Below are positions 8,986 through 22,239 of a stretch of DNA of 64,000 bases, in pieces. The first letter of the stretch is position 1. Each line of letters starts with the position of its first letter. The stretch is from Rhizobiaceae bacterium (GTDB lineage: Bacteria > Pseudomonadota > Alphaproteobacteria > Rhizobiales > Rhizobiaceae). Below the pieces are notes generated by a model that was not told the DNA's origin, made no database searches, and worked only from the letters and a program-made list of their open reading frames with translations. The stretch lies in contig JAEPMD010000005.1 of assembly GCA_017644105.1 (NCBI GenBank), positions 62,001 to 126,000 of the forward strand, written 5' to 3'. The translations under genes and the position numbers were made by a program.

Positions 8986-10878
8986 TTAGTTATGTGCCAA
9001 TGCCTGCTGCGCAAGACCGCGGTTCACCACAACACCATATTGGTTTTGTATTTTCGCAATCATTTGGCTCATAATTTCATCGGCGTTTGATGAAGAAACC
9101 GCTTGCGCAACCTGCAAGGCTGTATCTTCTTCCAAATTTGCCTCGGGAATTGTCACCGCAACCACTTTCAACAGAACTTCATTCTCACCCGTTGCATCTT
9201 TTGCAATTGCCGTTAGACCCTCTGGACCACCGAAAGCAGATTGAATGGTGGCTGATCCAAAGACTGCGTCAGAACCTGTGCGGGTCAGATCAATCTTCTT
9301 TTCAACCGTCAGAGCCAACTCATCGGCAAGCGCTTGCAAAGTTTCACCTGCATCAAGTCGCTTTTTCAACTCTGTCGCTTTATCAACCAGTGCAGTTGCT
9401 GTTTGCGTTTCTGTCCAATCAGCTTGAGCTTTTGTGCGAACTTCTTCTAAAGTGCGATCACGGGCAGGGAAGATGTCCTGTACTTCAAACCAGACAAATC
9501 CGTCAGTTCCAATATTGATCGGCAAAGTTTCAAGACCAATGTCAGATTCAAAGGCTTGCGCGATCAATTGACCAGCTTGTGGGATGTCTTCGATGGCAAC
9601 ACCATCATTATCAAGACCCTGCGCATCAACCATTTCAATAGTTGTGACAGCCAGACCTTGTTTATCTGCAGCTTCTTTAAGTGTCATGCCGCTGGCTCTG
9701 TCATCTTCGTAAGCGTCATGCACGTCGAGCAGTGTGTCTCCAGCTGCAATAAGTGCAAGATTTTGGCGGATTTCGTCTTTCACTTCGTCCAATGTGCGGG
9801 TTGAAGCTGGCACGATGTTTGATGCGCGTAAGATGAATTTGCCGAATGTGCCTTCAACGACTCCAGATGTGCCGCCATCTTCTGCAATTGCAAATGCAGC
9901 ATCAGCCAAGCTCGGGTCTGGCATTGTAACCTTAGTAAATGTGCCAATAGCGATATCGCTTGCTGTTTTACCTTCTTCGGTTGCCAGATCGTCAAAGCTT
10001 AAACCACCTTCAAGTTTGGCAAGGGCTGCCTCCGCAGCGGCTTTATCGGCAAAACGAAGCTGATCAATCGTGCGCTGTTCTTCAGCGCTATATGTGCCGA
10101 TACGCGCTTCATATTCTTGTGCGATTAATTCGTCGCTTACCGCATCAAGATCGATAATATCTTCAGCAAGCAAACGAACATAAGAGACTTTGCGGAATTC
10201 TGGTGCCGCGTAATTGGCTTTATTGTCTTCAAAATAGGACGACAACACCGTTTCAGATGGTGCTTCAAAAGCATCTAGTAGATCACGTTTCACAACAATA
10301 TAATCCACATCACGCATTTCTGTGCGATATTCTGCCAAGGCTTTTAAGAGTGTTGTAGGTGCTTGTAGGCCGTCAGATACCGCATCGGCAATTTGCTGAC
10401 GGATCGCAGTTTTGGCATTGTTTTCCAAATACTGAGTTTCTGTCATGCCAACCTGGCGCAAGATCAGACGGAATGTTGCCTGATCAAATTGTCCAGTTAC
10501 GCGGTCATGAAAAATCTGTTCTTGTGCCAGAATATCGGCCTGGCGCTTTTCAGAAAGACCCAAATTCAAATCAGCCGCTTGTTGGCTGAGAGCAGCGCTT
10601 GTAGCAAGATTGGAGAAGACTTGCTCTTCAAGACCAAAGGCACGCGCTTCTTCCGTCGTCAAGCGACGACCAATGCGTTGAGAGACGTTGCCGATTGTTT
10701 GGTTATATGCGAGCAAGAATTCGTTTGGACCAACGGTCTCATCGCCGACACTTACAACCGTGCTCGATTGCGTTGCGAACAAGCTGCCTGAGATCCCCCA
10801 AACACCAAAAGACGCGACCAATAGAATGAGCAAAAGTTTTGCTACCCAGGTTTTTGCCGCCCGTCTTAAAAAATCCAT
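8986..10878 (-). CDS. ppiD: PpiD/SurA-type periplasmic peptidyl-prolyl isomerase, membrane anchored
   Basis: This 630-residue protein begins with a short basic cytoplasmic tip and one transmembrane helix (about residues 14-36, VAKLLLILLVASFGVWGIS). A SurA_N-like chaperone domain follows (to about 190), then a parvulin rotamase region (about 240-360) and a long C-terminal chaperone part. PpiD-type proteins help fold outer-membrane and periplasmic proteins as they leave the Sec translocon. It is the first gene of the operon with trpD, trpC, moaC and moeA, ending about 30 bases before trpD. Whether the parvulin domain is active cannot be judged by eye. Confidence 0.88.
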   Translation of the reverse strand: MDFLRRAAKTWVAKLLLILLVASFGVWGISGSLFATQSSTVVSVGDETVGPNEFLLAYNQTIGNVSQRIGRRLTTEEARAFGLEEQVFSNLATSAALSQQAADLNLGLSEKRQADILAQEQIFHDRVTGQFDQATFRLILRQVGMTETQYLENNAKTAIRQQIADAVSDGLQAPTTLLKALAEYRTEMRDVDYIVVKRDLLDAFEAPSETVLSSYFEDNKANYAAPEFRKVSYVRLLAEDIIDLDAVSDELIAQEYEARIGTYSAEEQRTIDQLRFADKAAAEAALAKLEGGLSFDDLATEEGKTASDIAIGTFTKVTMPDPSLADAAFAIAEDGGTSGVVEGTFGKFILRASNIVPASTRTLDEVKDEIRQNLALIAAGDTLLDVHDAYEDDRASGMTLKEAADKQGLAVTTIEMVDAQGLDNDGVAIEDIPQAGQLIAQAFESDIGLETLPINIGTDGFVWFEVQDIFPARDRTLEEVRTKAQADWTETQTATALVDKATELKKRLDAGETLQALADELALTVEKKIDLTRTGSDAVFGSATIQSAFGGPEGLTAIAKDATGENEVLLKVVAVTIPEANLEEDTALQVAQAVSSSNADEIMSQMIAKIQNQYGVVVNRGLAQQALAHN

Positions 10879-11071
10879 TATGTATTCTCCATCAAGATCA
10901 TAATCTTATTGATCTTTATTATATGTGATATGATCAATTTATTTCCAGCATATCCTTTAGACCAAACGTAATATGAATTGAAGGGTTATTGCACTGCAAA
11001 TCAAATATTTGTAAGTGAATGCTCGAAAACTTTGTTCGCAAAGCCATATCACTTAAATTCATGAGGAAATT

Positions 11072-11842
11072 ATGACCCCAAATATTCGACCGCTTGTGGC
11101 TGGAAACTGGAAAATGAATGGCCTGCGCGATGCGCTTGGGACAATCAATGAAATCGCGCAAAGCTCAGAAGATGAGGCTTTGGCAAAAATTGATATGCTG
11201 CTTTGCCCACCTGCAACGCTTTTATATGTGGCCACAACGCTATGCGAAGATGTTCCGTTGCAAATTGGTGGTCAGGATTGTCATGCTAATAAATCAGGTG
11301 CGCATACGGGTGACATTTCAGCGCCAATGATTGCCGATTGTCTTGGTACCCAAGTCATTGTTGGTCACTCAGAGCGCCGCACAGATCACGGCGAAAGTGA
11401 TTCTGATGTATTAGCCAAGGCGGAAGCTGCCATTGATGCAGGCCTTGTTGCGATTGTTTGTATTGGTGAAACTGAAGACGAGCGCAAATCCGATAAAACG
11501 CTTGATGTGCTTAAAACACAGCTTGCAGGTTCAGTTCCCGCCAATGCGACGGCCGAAAACACTGTGATTGCCTATGAGCCAGTTTGGGCGATTGGAACCG
11601 GAATGGTGCCAAGCAATGAAGATGTTGAAGAAGCCCATGCCTTTATGCGCGGTGAAATGGTGGCTCGATTTAAATCTGAAGGTGAAGCGATGCGTTTGCT
11701 CTATGGTGGATCCGTGAAACCATCAAATGCAGCCGAATTAATGGCAATTGCCAATGTCGATGGTGCATTAGTTGGCGGTGCAAGCTTGAAATCAGAAGAT
11801 TTCCTCGCCATTTGTAAGGCAACAGCAGGTAATTTAGCTTAG
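11072..11842 (+). CDS. tpiA: Triosephosphate isomerase
   Basis: TpiA interconverts dihydroxyacetone phosphate and glyceraldehyde 3-phosphate. The 256-residue barrel has the N-terminal substrate lysine in AGNWKMNG, the catalytic histidine in IVGHSERR, the catalytic glutamate in [11 protein letters not shown] and the C-terminal phosphate loops [10 protein letters not shown] and LVGGASL. It has a good ribosome site (GAGGAAATT) and is transcribed divergently from ppiD. It begins the rightward group tpiA-secG-pyrG. Confidence 0.98.
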   Translation: MTPNIRPLVAGNWKMNGLRDALGTINEIAQSSEDEALAKIDMLLCPPATLLYVATTLCEDVPLQIGGQDCHANKSGAHTGDISAPMIADCLGTQVIVGHSERRTDHGESDSDVLAKAEAAIDAGLVAIVCIGETEDERKSDKTLDVLKTQLAGSVPANATAENTVIAYEPVWAIGTGMVPSNEDVEEAHAFMRGEMVARFKSEGEAMRLLYGGSVKPSNAAELMAIANVDGALVGGASLKSEDFLAICKATAGNLA

Positions 11843-11907
11843 CCTGAGCGTTGAAACCGTTCAAATTTAACCTGATTTTGGCAAGGATTTGAATTGGGGC
11901 TTGGAAA

Positions 11908-11946
11908 TATCGCAAAGCTCGTGTAAGGAGCCGCGATAAAGTTTTA
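11908..11946 (+). terminator. Possible weak terminator hairpin between tpiA and secG
   Basis: TATCGC (11908-11913) pairs with GCGATA (11933-11938), with an inner GCTC/GAGC pairing and a bulge, followed by aaagtttt. The bulge and short T-run make termination uncertain; it could allow partial read-through into secG. Confidence 0.4.
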
Positions 11947-12004
11947 TAGTTTGTGGTTTTGACCCTTAGTTTGTCGGGCGAGCCCAAGGATATCGGAAGA
12001 ATTT

Positions 12005-12376
12005 ATGGAAACGGTACTGATCGTAGTTCATTTGATGATTGTTGTCGCACTTGTCGGCGTTGTATTGTTGCAGCGTTCAGAAGGCGGTGGTCTTGGCATT
12101 GGCGGTGGCGGAAGCGGCGGCGGCCTGATGACAGCCCGTGGCGCAGCAAGTGCATTAACCCGAGTGACAGGCATCTTGGCCGCTGGTTTCTTTGCAACAT
12201 CTTTGGCGCTCGGCATCTTGGCAGCCAATAACAATCCATCTTCTGGCATCTTGAACCAGATCGAATCCACAACGCAAGGCGATGGTAATGGTATTTTGAA
12301 CCAACTTGGCGGAACAGATACAACAATTACTCCTGAGCCTGAGAGCACTGAGCCTTCAGTTCCAACAGGAAACTAA
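12005..12376 (+). CDS. secG: SecG subunit of the Sec protein translocase
   Basis: SecG is the small accessory subunit of the SecYEG channel in the inner membrane. The 123-residue protein has two hydrophobic helices (about residues 2-20 and 52-75) separated by the glycine-rich cytoplasmic loop LLQRSEGGGLGIGGGG, which is characteristic of SecG. The C-terminal tail is rich in polar residues, Thr, Pro and Glu. The ATG is preceded by GGAAGA. It lies between tpiA and pyrG, as in other rhizobia. Confidence 0.95.
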   Translation: METVLIVVHLMIVVALVGVVLLQRSEGGGLGIGGGGSGGGLMTARGAASALTRVTGILAAGFFATSLALGILAANNNPSSGILNQIESTTQGDGNGILNQLGGTDTTITPEPESTEPSVPTGN

Positions 12377-12400
12377 GCGTTCAACACAGAATAATTTAAG

Positions 12401-12429
12401 AGCCTGGCTGATGCAGCCGGGCTTTTTTT
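12401..12429 (+). terminator. Intrinsic terminator after secG
   Basis: A ten-base-pair stem (agcctggctg with cagccgggct, one G-U pair) and a three-base loop are followed directly by seven Ts. It separates secG from pyrG. Confidence 0.88.
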
Positions 12430-12487
12430 ATGTCAAAATCAACCCAGTACTTTTTCGGTATTTTTCGTCTTTCCAAGAAAAACATGA

Positions 12488-14173
<1,686 letters not shown>

Positions 14174-14202
14174 GTTCAGACAATATATTGAATTAAATCA
14201 AT

Positions 14203-14236
14203 ACGCCCTGACTTTCTTAGTCGGGGCATATTTTTC
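14203..14236. terminator. Intrinsic terminator between pyrG and the chemoreceptor gene
   Basis: gccctgact (14205-14213) pairs with agtcggggc (14219-14227) with one G-U pair and a five-base loop, followed by atattttt on the pyrG strand. The chemoreceptor gene ends immediately beyond on the other strand and may share the hairpin, although there is no T-run on its side. Confidence 0.8.
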
Positions 14237-14240
14237 TTGA

Positions 14241-16295
14241 TCAAAATTCATCCCAATTATCGTGAGAAGCACTGTGATCTAATGCTTCGCTGCGGTTATC
14301 TCCAGCTAGTCCCGCGGCCAATCTGCGACCTAGAGAACGGGCAGGGGAATCCGATGTCGTTCTGGAAGGACGGTATTGATCATCGACGGGGCGAACCGAT
14401 CGATCTTCGTCTCTCGGATCACGGTACACTGGGTTGCGATATTCTTGGCGCTCAGAATAAGCCTCTCGTGCCATGCTTTCGCGTCCACGACTTTGGCTCT
14501 GAAATGGACGCCCAGATGTAAGGCGGAACCGCTGGATCAATCCTTCAAGTTGCGAAGATAAATCGATCAAGCCTTCGCAAGATTTGTTCGTCTCTTGCAC
14601 CATGGTCGCGTTTTGTTGCGTCACCTGATCCATCTGATTAACGGCCGAATTAATCTGCGCAAGGGCTGTAGATTGCTCATGGGCGCCCGTTACGATCGAT
14701 TGGATCACATCATTGATGGATGCGACATTGCCTTCAATTTCAACCAGCGCAGAGCCTGTATCATTGACCAGAGATACGCCGGTTTCCACCTGCGAAGATG
14801 ACGTTTCAATCAGCGTTTTAATTTCTTTGGCTGCATTCGTTGTCCGCCCCGCAAGTTCACGCACTTCTTGCGCAACAACCGCAAAACCTTTGCCAGCTTC
14901 ACCAGCGCGCGCGGCTTCTACACCGGCATTAAGCGCTAAAAGATTGGTCTGGAAGGCGATTTCATCAATCACAGAGATAATTTGTGAAATCTGCGTGGCA
15001 GATTCTTCAATCTTGGTCATGGCATCAATTGCATTGCGTACGACAACGCCTGATTTTTCTGCGCCATGTTTGGTTTCGGATACCATGTCACTGGCTTTAT
15101 TGGCTTGATCCGTGGATTGACGAACTGTGGCGGTAACTTGATCAAGCGCCGCTGCAGTTTGCTCAAGCGAAGCTGCCTGTTGTTCTGTACGGCGAGATAA
15201 ATCATCCGATGACACATTCACGCTATCTGCCGAATGGCGAACTTCGCGCGTGGCATCAGACACATCTTTGAGTGTCGATGCCAATGTTTCGATGGATGAA
15301 TTAAAAGCAATCCGAAGCCGCTCAAATTCTGGTGCAAATTCTTGCTCAATGCGATGGGTCAGATCACCACGAGACAATTGCGTCAGACCATCAGAAAGCT
15401 CAGCAATAAAGTGTGACCGTTCCTGCGCAGCCTGGGTTTCTCGTACTTGGTGCGCGGCATCTTCATCGGTCTTTAATTGACGCTCATGCTCTGCCATTTC
15501 GCGTAATTTTTGACGCTCTTTGGCAGCTTCCTTCAGCTGTGTGACAGATTTGGCGATTTCACCAATTTCATCCACACGTTCAGTATATGGCGTTTCTTGT
15601 GAATAGTCCTCTTGCGACAATAGGGCCATGTAATTGGAGATTTCCGCTAGCGGCTTGATTGCCTTCTTGCGGAACATCAAAACCCCAAGCAGGATGATCA
15701 TAATAGCAAGCGTAATCACCGCGTAAACGATAATGTCATAGATAAAGGCCTCAGATGCAGCGGATTGTTCAGTCGCGATGAGAGAAGCATTTGCTGTTTC
15801 GACAAATTGTTCGATGGCTGCTTGTTGGGATTGAAATGCGTTTAACAGTGAGCCCAGTGCGATGACGATTTCGACATCATCATTCGTTCGAAGGGCTGGG
15901 ATGAACTCACCATCTAGAGCTTTCCAAAACGCATCGCTTTTGGGTAGAACACTTTCCTCAAGCATTGAACGCATGTCAGGCGATAAGTTTCGGCGTTGCC
16001 ATAATGAGACCTTTTGATCGAAAATATTTCGGAGATCAAAAATCTTTTTGGTGTTGACGTCCCGCAGGGTTGGATGCGCAAACATCTCGTTAGCCAGCAT
16101 ATAGGCTTCAGTGACATTCATTTTAGATGGCGCCACATCAGCAAGCAAATCCTTGCCTGTAACAATGTCTTGATAAACAGGCCCGTTCACTTGCAATTGT
16201 TTGGAAGCATAAAGCTGAGTGCCCACCAAGGCTAAAATACCAAGGATGATGATTGTGCCAAATAGACTGAGTTGTCCCGCGATTGTCTTTGTCAT
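14241..16295 (-). CDS. Methyl-accepting chemotaxis protein with CheR-tether-like C-terminus
   Basis: This is a 684-residue transmembrane chemoreceptor. It has an N-terminal membrane helix (about 10-29), a periplasmic sensor region of about 155 residues, a second helix (about 187-208), a HAMP domain and a long cytoplasmic coiled-coil signalling domain. The conserved hairpin tip is [20 protein letters not shown]. The last 90 residues are an Arg/Ser/Asp-rich flexible linker ending in NWDEF, which resembles the NWETF-type pentapeptide that tethers the methyltransferase CheR. The ligand is unknown; the sensor region looks alpha-helical, as in four-helix-bundle sensors. It implies chemotactic motility, though no che or flagellar gene lies here. 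It sits between pyrG and eno, where rhizobia commonly have kdsA. Confidence 0.93.
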   Translation of the reverse strand: MTKTIAGQLSLFGTIIILGILALVGTQLYASKQLQVNGPVYQDIVTGKDLLADVAPSKMNVTEAYMLANEMFAHPTLRDVNTKKIFDLRNIFDQKVSLWQRRNLSPDMRSMLEESVLPKSDAFWKALDGEFIPALRTNDDVEIVIALGSLLNAFQSQQAAIEQFVETANASLIATEQSAASEAFIYDIIVYAVITLAIMIILLGVLMFRKKAIKPLAEISNYMALLSQEDYSQETPYTERVDEIGEIAKSVTQLKEAAKERQKLREMAEHERQLKTDEDAAHQVRETQAAQERSHFIAELSDGLTQLSRGDLTHRIEQEFAPEFERLRIAFNSSIETLASTLKDVSDATREVRHSADSVNVSSDDLSRRTEQQAASLEQTAAALDQVTATVRQSTDQANKASDMVSETKHGAEKSGVVVRNAIDAMTKIEESATQISQIISVIDEIAFQTNLLALNAGVEAARAGEAGKGFAVVAQEVRELAGRTTNAAKEIKTLIETSSSQVETGVSLVNDTGSALVEIEGNVASINDVIQSIVTGAHEQSTALAQINSAVNQMDQVTQQNATMVQETNKSCEGLIDLSSQLEGLIQRFRLTSGRPFQSQSRGRESMAREAYSERQEYRNPVYRDPRDEDRSVRPVDDQYRPSRTTSDSPARSLGRRLAAGLAGDNRSEALDHSASHDNWDEF

Positions 16296-17899
<1,604 letters not shown>

Positions 17900-17922
17900 T
17901 ATTTGTCTATATATTGAATTTG

Positions 17923-17949
17923 AAAAGCGGCTTTTGAGCCGCTTTTTTT
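17923..17949 (+). terminator. Intrinsic terminator after eno
   Basis: A perfect ten-base-pair stem (aaaagcggct with agccgctttt) and a four-base loop run into a tract of seven Ts. Confidence 0.93.
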
Positions 17950-18020
17950 GTGCGCTTTTTCCAATTTGATAAGACTAAATTAATCATCATGGACGATATT
18001 ACTAACCACGAGGTCTAGTA

Positions 18021-18341
18021 ATGCGTACTCGCTTTAAACGAAAAATGATTGCCCTACGAGCAGGGATGTATTTGCTTGGGTTGGGTTGTGTCTGTTATTT
18101 TGCTTATCATGCAGTAACAGGGACATATGGATTGCGTTCTGGAAAAGAAATGCAGGATCGCATTGCTGAATTGCAATTGCAGGCGGAAGCGCTTTCTGCG
18201 CAACAGCAATATCTTGAAAAGCAAGTTAGATTGATGAGTGACGGCTCAATGGAGGCGGACATGCTGGATGAGCGTGCCCGCAAGTTATTGGCTGTTTCAC
18301 GCGAAGATGAAATCGTTATCTACCTAGATCAGTATTATTAA
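18021..18341 (+). CDS. ftsB: FtsB/DivIC-family septum formation initiator
   Basis: FtsB is a small bitopic cell-division protein that bridges FtsL and FtsQ at the septum. The 106-residue product has a short basic cytoplasmic N-terminus, one membrane helix (about 15-32), the G-x-x-GL motif in GTYGLRSG, a coiled coil (about 46-72) and the family's acidic C-terminal ERARKLLAVSREDE region. It lies between eno and pdhA, the conserved alphaproteobacterial position. Confidence 0.92.
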   Translation: MRTRFKRKMIALRAGMYLLGLGCVCYFAYHAVTGTYGLRSGKEMQDRIAELQLQAEALSAQQQYLEKQVRLMSDGSMEADMLDERARKLLAVSREDEIVIYLDQYY

Positions 18342-18416
18342 CTGAAATCAAGTTAATAATTAAAAATCCCTGATAAAACATAGAATTAGTGCGAATGGCA
18401 GCTATGCATTAATACT

Positions 18417-18461
18417 GTTGCTGTTATTTAAAATTTGAAATATGATCTCGCAAACAGCAAC
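18417..18461 (+). promoter_or_regulatory. Candidate pdhA promoter framed by an inverted repeat
   Basis: TTGCTG (18418-18423), a 17-base spacer and TATGAT (18441-18446) form a good sigma-70-type promoter about 30 bases upstream of the pdhA ATG. The nine-base arms GTTGCTGTT (18417-18425) and AACAGCAAC (18453-18461) are exact inverted copies. One covers the -35 box and the other the expected start of transcription, suggesting a regulator that binds both. Confidence 0.5.
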
Positions 18462-18475
18462 TTTGGGAGATATAT

Positions 18476-19513
18476 ATGGCTGCTCGAAAGACCACTCGGT
18501 CGACGTCCCGCAAATCATCAACTAAAAAAGCCGTTATCGGCCAGTCCGTTAGTGATTTCGACAAAGAAACAGAACTTTCCGCTTATCGTGAAATGCTTTT
18601 GATCCGCCGCTTTGAGGAAAAAGCCGGTCAATTATATGGCATGGGTGCCATCGGTGGTTTCTGTCACCTTTATATTGGTCAGGAAGCCGTTGTTGTCGGC
18701 ATGCAAATGGCGCTGAAAGACGGTGATCAGGTTATCACCGGTTATCGCGATCATGGCCACATGCTTGCCAAAGGCATGTCCGCACGCGGTGTGATGGCAG
18801 AATTGACCGGACGTCAGGGTGGTTACTCCCGTGGTAAAGGCGGTTCTATGCATATGTTCTCCAAGGAAAAAGAATTCTATGGTGGGCATGGTATTGTTGC
18901 TGCACAGGTTTCGCTTGGCACAGGTTTGGGTTTTGCCAATAAATATCGCGGCAATGATCATGTTTCTGTTGCTTATTTCGGTGATGGTGCTGCCAACCAA
19001 GGTCAGGTTTATGAGAGCTTTAATATGGCGTCGCTCTGGAAGCTGCCGGTTATCTATATTGTTGAGAACAACCGTTACGCCATGGGTACTGCTGTATCTC
19101 GCGCATCTGCACACACAAACTTTGCTGATCGTGGTGCCGCATTTGACATTCCAGGTTACCAAGTTGACGGAATGGATGTGCGCGCTGTGCATGCGGCCGC
19201 TGAGGCCGCTGTTGAACATGGTCGCTCAGGCAAAGGCCCGATCATTCTTGAAATGATGACATATCGCTATCGTGGTCACTCCATGTCTGACCCTGCGAAA
19301 TACCGTACTAAAGACGAAGTTCAAAAAATGCGTTCAGAGCAGGACCCAATTGAGCAGGTTAAGCAGCGCTTGCTTGATGGTGGCCTTGCCACTGAAGATG
19401 AGCTGAAAGCCATTGATAAAGACATCCGCGCAATTGTGGCTGACAGTGCTGATTTTGCGCAAAACGATCCAGAGCCAGATGCATCTGAGCTCTATACAGA
19501 CATTTTGGTTTAA
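18476..19513 (+). CDS. pdhA: Pyruvate dehydrogenase E1 component, alpha subunit
   Basis: With PdhB this thiamine-diphosphate enzyme decarboxylates pyruvate and acetylates the lipoyl groups of E2. The 345-residue protein has a basic Thr/Ser/Lys-rich N-terminus. It carries the E1-alpha fold with GGKGGSMHMF and the ThDP/Mg motif GDGAANQGQVYESFN (GDG-x27-N type), then YRYRGHSMSDPAKYR, which corresponds to the phosphorylation loop of mitochondrial homologues. It is the first gene of pdhA-pdhB-pdhC-esterase-lpdA, all closely spaced. Confidence 0.98.
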   Translation: MAARKTTRSTSRKSSTKKAVIGQSVSDFDKETELSAYREMLLIRRFEEKAGQLYGMGAIGGFCHLYIGQEAVVVGMQMALKDGDQVITGYRDHGHMLAKGMSARGVMAELTGRQGGYSRGKGGSMHMFSKEKEFYGGHGIVAAQVSLGTGLGFANKYRGNDHVSVAYFGDGAANQGQVYESFNMASLWKLPVIYIVENNRYAMGTAVSRASAHTNFADRGAAFDIPGYQVDGMDVRAVHAAAEAAVEHGRSGKGPIILEMMTYRYRGHSMSDPAKYRTKDEVQKMRSEQDPIEQVKQRLLDGGLATEDELKAIDKDIRAIVADSADFAQNDPEPDASELYTDILV

Positions 19514-19528
19514 GGGAGGTCATTACCA

Positions 19529-20905
19529 ATGCCTATTGAAATTCTAATGCCTGCCTTGTCTCCAACAATGGAAGAAGGCAATCTTGCAAAATGGCTTAAA
19601 AATGAAGGCGACAGCGTATCAGCTGGCGACATTTTGGCTGAAATTGAAACAGATAAAGCAACGATGGAAGTTGAAGCGGTTGATGAAGGCGTGATCGGTA
19701 AGATCATGGTGCCAGGCGGTACTGAAAACGTTAAAGTCAACGAAGTGATCGCTGTTCTGCTTGAAGAAGGTGAAAGCGCTGATGACATCGGTAAAGCGTC
19801 TGCGCCAGCTGCAGCACCGGCTCCAGAAGCTGCGCCTGCTGCTGAAGCTCCAGCACCAGTTGCTGCTGCGCCAATTGCCGTTGAAGTTGCATCGGATCCA
19901 GATATTCCAGCTGGCACAGAAATGGTGCCAATGACAGTGCGTGAAGCGCTTGGTTCAGCTATGGCTGAGGAAATGCGCTCAGATGACGATGTCTTCGTCA
20001 TGGGTGAAGAAGTTGCTGAATATCAAGGCGCTTATAAAATCACGCAAGGTTTGCTTGATGAGTTTGGCGCACGTCGCGTCATCGATACGCCAATCACTGA
20101 GCACGGTTTTGCTGGCGTAGGTGTGGGTGCTGCGATGGCAGGTTTGAAGCCAATTGTTGAGTTCATGACATTTAACTTTGCTATGCAGGCAATTGACCAC
20201 ATCATCAACTCAGCTGCGAAAACACTTTACATGTCAGGTGGCCAAATGGGTGCGCCGATTGTGTTCCGTGGACCAAATGGTGCAGCGGCGCGTGTGGGTG
20301 CTCAACACTCACAGTGTTATGCAGCATGGTATAGCCAAATCCCGGGTCTAAAGGTAGTTATGCCTTATACAGCGGCTGATGCGAAAGGCTTGCTCAAAGC
20401 TGCGATCCGCGATCCAAACCCTGTGATCTTCCTTGAGAATGAAATTCTCTATGGCCAGACATTTGATGTGCCAAAGGTTGATGATCTTGTCCTGCCAATC
20501 GGTAAGGCTCGTATTCATAAAGCCGGTAAAGATGCAACTGTTGTGTCCTTCGGTATTGGTATGACGTATGCGGTGAAAGCTGTTGAAGAGCTCGCTGAAA
20601 TGGGCATCGATGTTGAATTGATCGACTTGCGCACCATTCGTCCAATGGATCTGCCAACAGTGATTGAATCTGTTAAGAAAACAGGTCGTTTGGTCACTGT
20701 GGAAGAGGGCTTCCCGCAAAGTTCAGTTGGTTCGGAAATTGCAACACGTGTCATGCAGCAAGCATTTGATTATCTAGATGCGCCAATCATCACCATCGCA
20801 GGTAAAGATGTTCCAATGCCATATGCGGCAAACCTGGAAAAACTTGCTCTGCCAAATGTGGGTGAAGTGATCGACGCGGTTAAAGCCGTAACGTACACAA
20901 GCTAA
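19529..20905 (+). CDS. pdhB: Pyruvate dehydrogenase E1 component, beta subunit, with N-terminal lipoyl domain
   Basis: This is the E1-beta partner of PdhA. The 458-residue protein is longer than the usual 325 because residues 1-80 form a lipoyl domain with the modified lysine in [10 protein letters not shown]. An Ala/Pro-rich flexible linker (about 88-125) and then the transketolase-like E1-beta domain follow. A lipoylated E1-beta is a known feature of alphaproteobacterial pyruvate dehydrogenases. The lipoyl segment closely resembles that of PdhC downstream. A strong GGGAGGT ribosome site precedes the ATG. Confidence 0.97.
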   Translation: MPIEILMPALSPTMEEGNLAKWLKNEGDSVSAGDILAEIETDKATMEVEAVDEGVIGKIMVPGGTENVKVNEVIAVLLEEGESADDIGKASAPAAAPAPEAAPAAEAPAPVAAAPIAVEVASDPDIPAGTEMVPMTVREALGSAMAEEMRSDDDVFVMGEEVAEYQGAYKITQGLLDEFGARRVIDTPITEHGFAGVGVGAAMAGLKPIVEFMTFNFAMQAIDHIINSAAKTLYMSGGQMGAPIVFRGPNGAAARVGAQHSQCYAAWYSQIPGLKVVMPYTAADAKGLLKAAIRDPNPVIFLENEILYGQTFDVPKVDDLVLPIGKARIHKAGKDATVVSFGIGMTYAVKAVEELAEMGIDVELIDLRTIRPMDLPTVIESVKKTGRLVTVEEGFPQSSVGSEIATRVMQQAFDYLDAPIITIAGKDVPMPYAANLEKLALPNVGEVIDAVKAVTYTS

Positions 20906-20919
20906 GGGAAGGGAAGATT

Positions 20920-22230
20920 ATGCCAATTAATATTACCATGCCTGCCTTGTCTCCAACCATGGAAGAAGGCACGTTGTCATCCTGGCTTGTTAAAGTAGGT
21001 GATGAAATTGGACCGGGCGATGTCATCGCCGAGATTGAAACCGATAAGGCGACAATGGAAGTTGAAGCCGTTGATGAAGGCACAGTTCTTGAGCTTCTTG
21101 TTGAAGCTGGAACTGAAGGCGTGAAAGTCAATTCAGTCATCGCGACAATCTCAGGCGAAGATGAGGGTGCAGCACCTGCGCCTGCCGCAGCTCCCGCACC
21201 AGCGGCAGCACCGGCTCCGCAAGCGGAAGCACCAAAAGCAGCACCTGCTGCAGCGCCAGCTCCTGCAGCACCTGTTGCATCAGATGGATCTCGCGTATTC
21301 TCATCGCCACTTGCACGTCGCATTGCGAAAGATGCCGGCCTTGATATCGCGGCTGTTGCGGGCTCTGGCCCTAAAGGTCGCATTATCAAGCGTGATGTTG
21401 AAGCTGCGATTGCCAGCGGTGTCACAAGTGCACCTGCGGCCGCACCAAGTGCAGCGCCTGCTGCAGCACCAGCTGCGTCTAAACCACCATCCATGTCAGA
21501 TGAGCAAGTCTTGAAACTCTTCGAAGAAGGGTCTTACGATCTCGTCAAACATGATGGCATGCGCAAGACGATTGCATCGCGTTTGCAAGAATCAAAGCAA
21601 AACGTACCGCATTTCTATGTGTCTGCTGATTGTGAACTTGATGCACTATTGGCTCTACGCAGTCAGCTTAATAAAGGTGCGCCTGTTAAAGACGACAAGC
21701 CAGCGTATAAGATCTCCGTCAATGACATGGTGATTAAAGCTATGGCGCTTGCCCTGCGTGATGTGCCGGATGCAAACGTATCTTGGACAGACGATAACAT
21801 GGTCAAACACAAGCATGTTGATGTGGGTGTTGCCGTATCCATCGAAGGTGGTTTGATTACACCAATCGTTCGCAAGGCTGAGCAAAAAACACTTTCAACC
21901 ATTGCCAATGAAATGAAAGATTTGGCGGGTCGTGCGCGTGATAAGAAGCTTGCACCATCTGAATATCAGGGCGGCACAACAGCTGTGTCTAACCTTGGCA
22001 TGTTTGGTGTGAAAAACTTCTCGGCCATTGTGAACCCACCACATTCAACCATTTTGGCAGTTGGTGCGGGTGAAAAACGCCCTGTTGTGAAAGATGGTGC
22101 CTTGGCTGTTGCCACTGTGATGACAGTCACACTCTCAACTGATCACCGTTCTGTAGATGGTGCTTTGGGTGCAGAGCTTATGGCAGCATTTAAAGGCTAT
22201 ATCGAAAACCCAATGGGGATGCTGGTTTAG
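20920..22230 (+). CDS. pdhC: Dihydrolipoamide acetyltransferase (E2) of pyruvate dehydrogenase
   Basis: The E2 core transfers the acetyl group from lipoamide to CoA. The 436-residue protein has one lipoyl domain (1-80, [10 protein letters not shown]), an Ala/Pro linker, a peripheral-subunit-binding domain (about 126-165, [14 protein letters not shown]), a second Ala/Pro linker and the catalytic domain. The active-site motif is DHRSVDGA near the C-terminus. It follows pdhB by 14 bases. Confidence 0.98.
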   Translation: MPINITMPALSPTMEEGTLSSWLVKVGDEIGPGDVIAEIETDKATMEVEAVDEGTVLELLVEAGTEGVKVNSVIATISGEDEGAAPAPAAAPAPAAAPAPQAEAPKAAPAAAPAPAAPVASDGSRVFSSPLARRIAKDAGLDIAAVAGSGPKGRIIKRDVEAAIASGVTSAPAAAPSAAPAAAPAASKPPSMSDEQVLKLFEEGSYDLVKHDGMRKTIASRLQESKQNVPHFYVSADCELDALLALRSQLNKGAPVKDDKPAYKISVNDMVIKAMALALRDVPDANVSWTDDNMVKHKHVDVGVAVSIEGGLITPIVRKAEQKTLSTIANEMKDLAGRARDKKLAPSEYQGGTTAVSNLGMFGVKNFSAIVNPPHSTILAVGAGEKRPVVKDGALAVATVMTVTLSTDHRSVDGALGAELMAAFKGYIENPMGMLV

Positions 22231-22239
22231 GAACGGATA

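Noticed and set aside
19510-21494. Long Ala/Ser-rich leftward open frames opposite pdhB and pdhC
   Set aside because: They mirror the Ala/Pro linkers and lipoyl domains of the real genes; composition is repetitive, and no ribosome site or known family is present.
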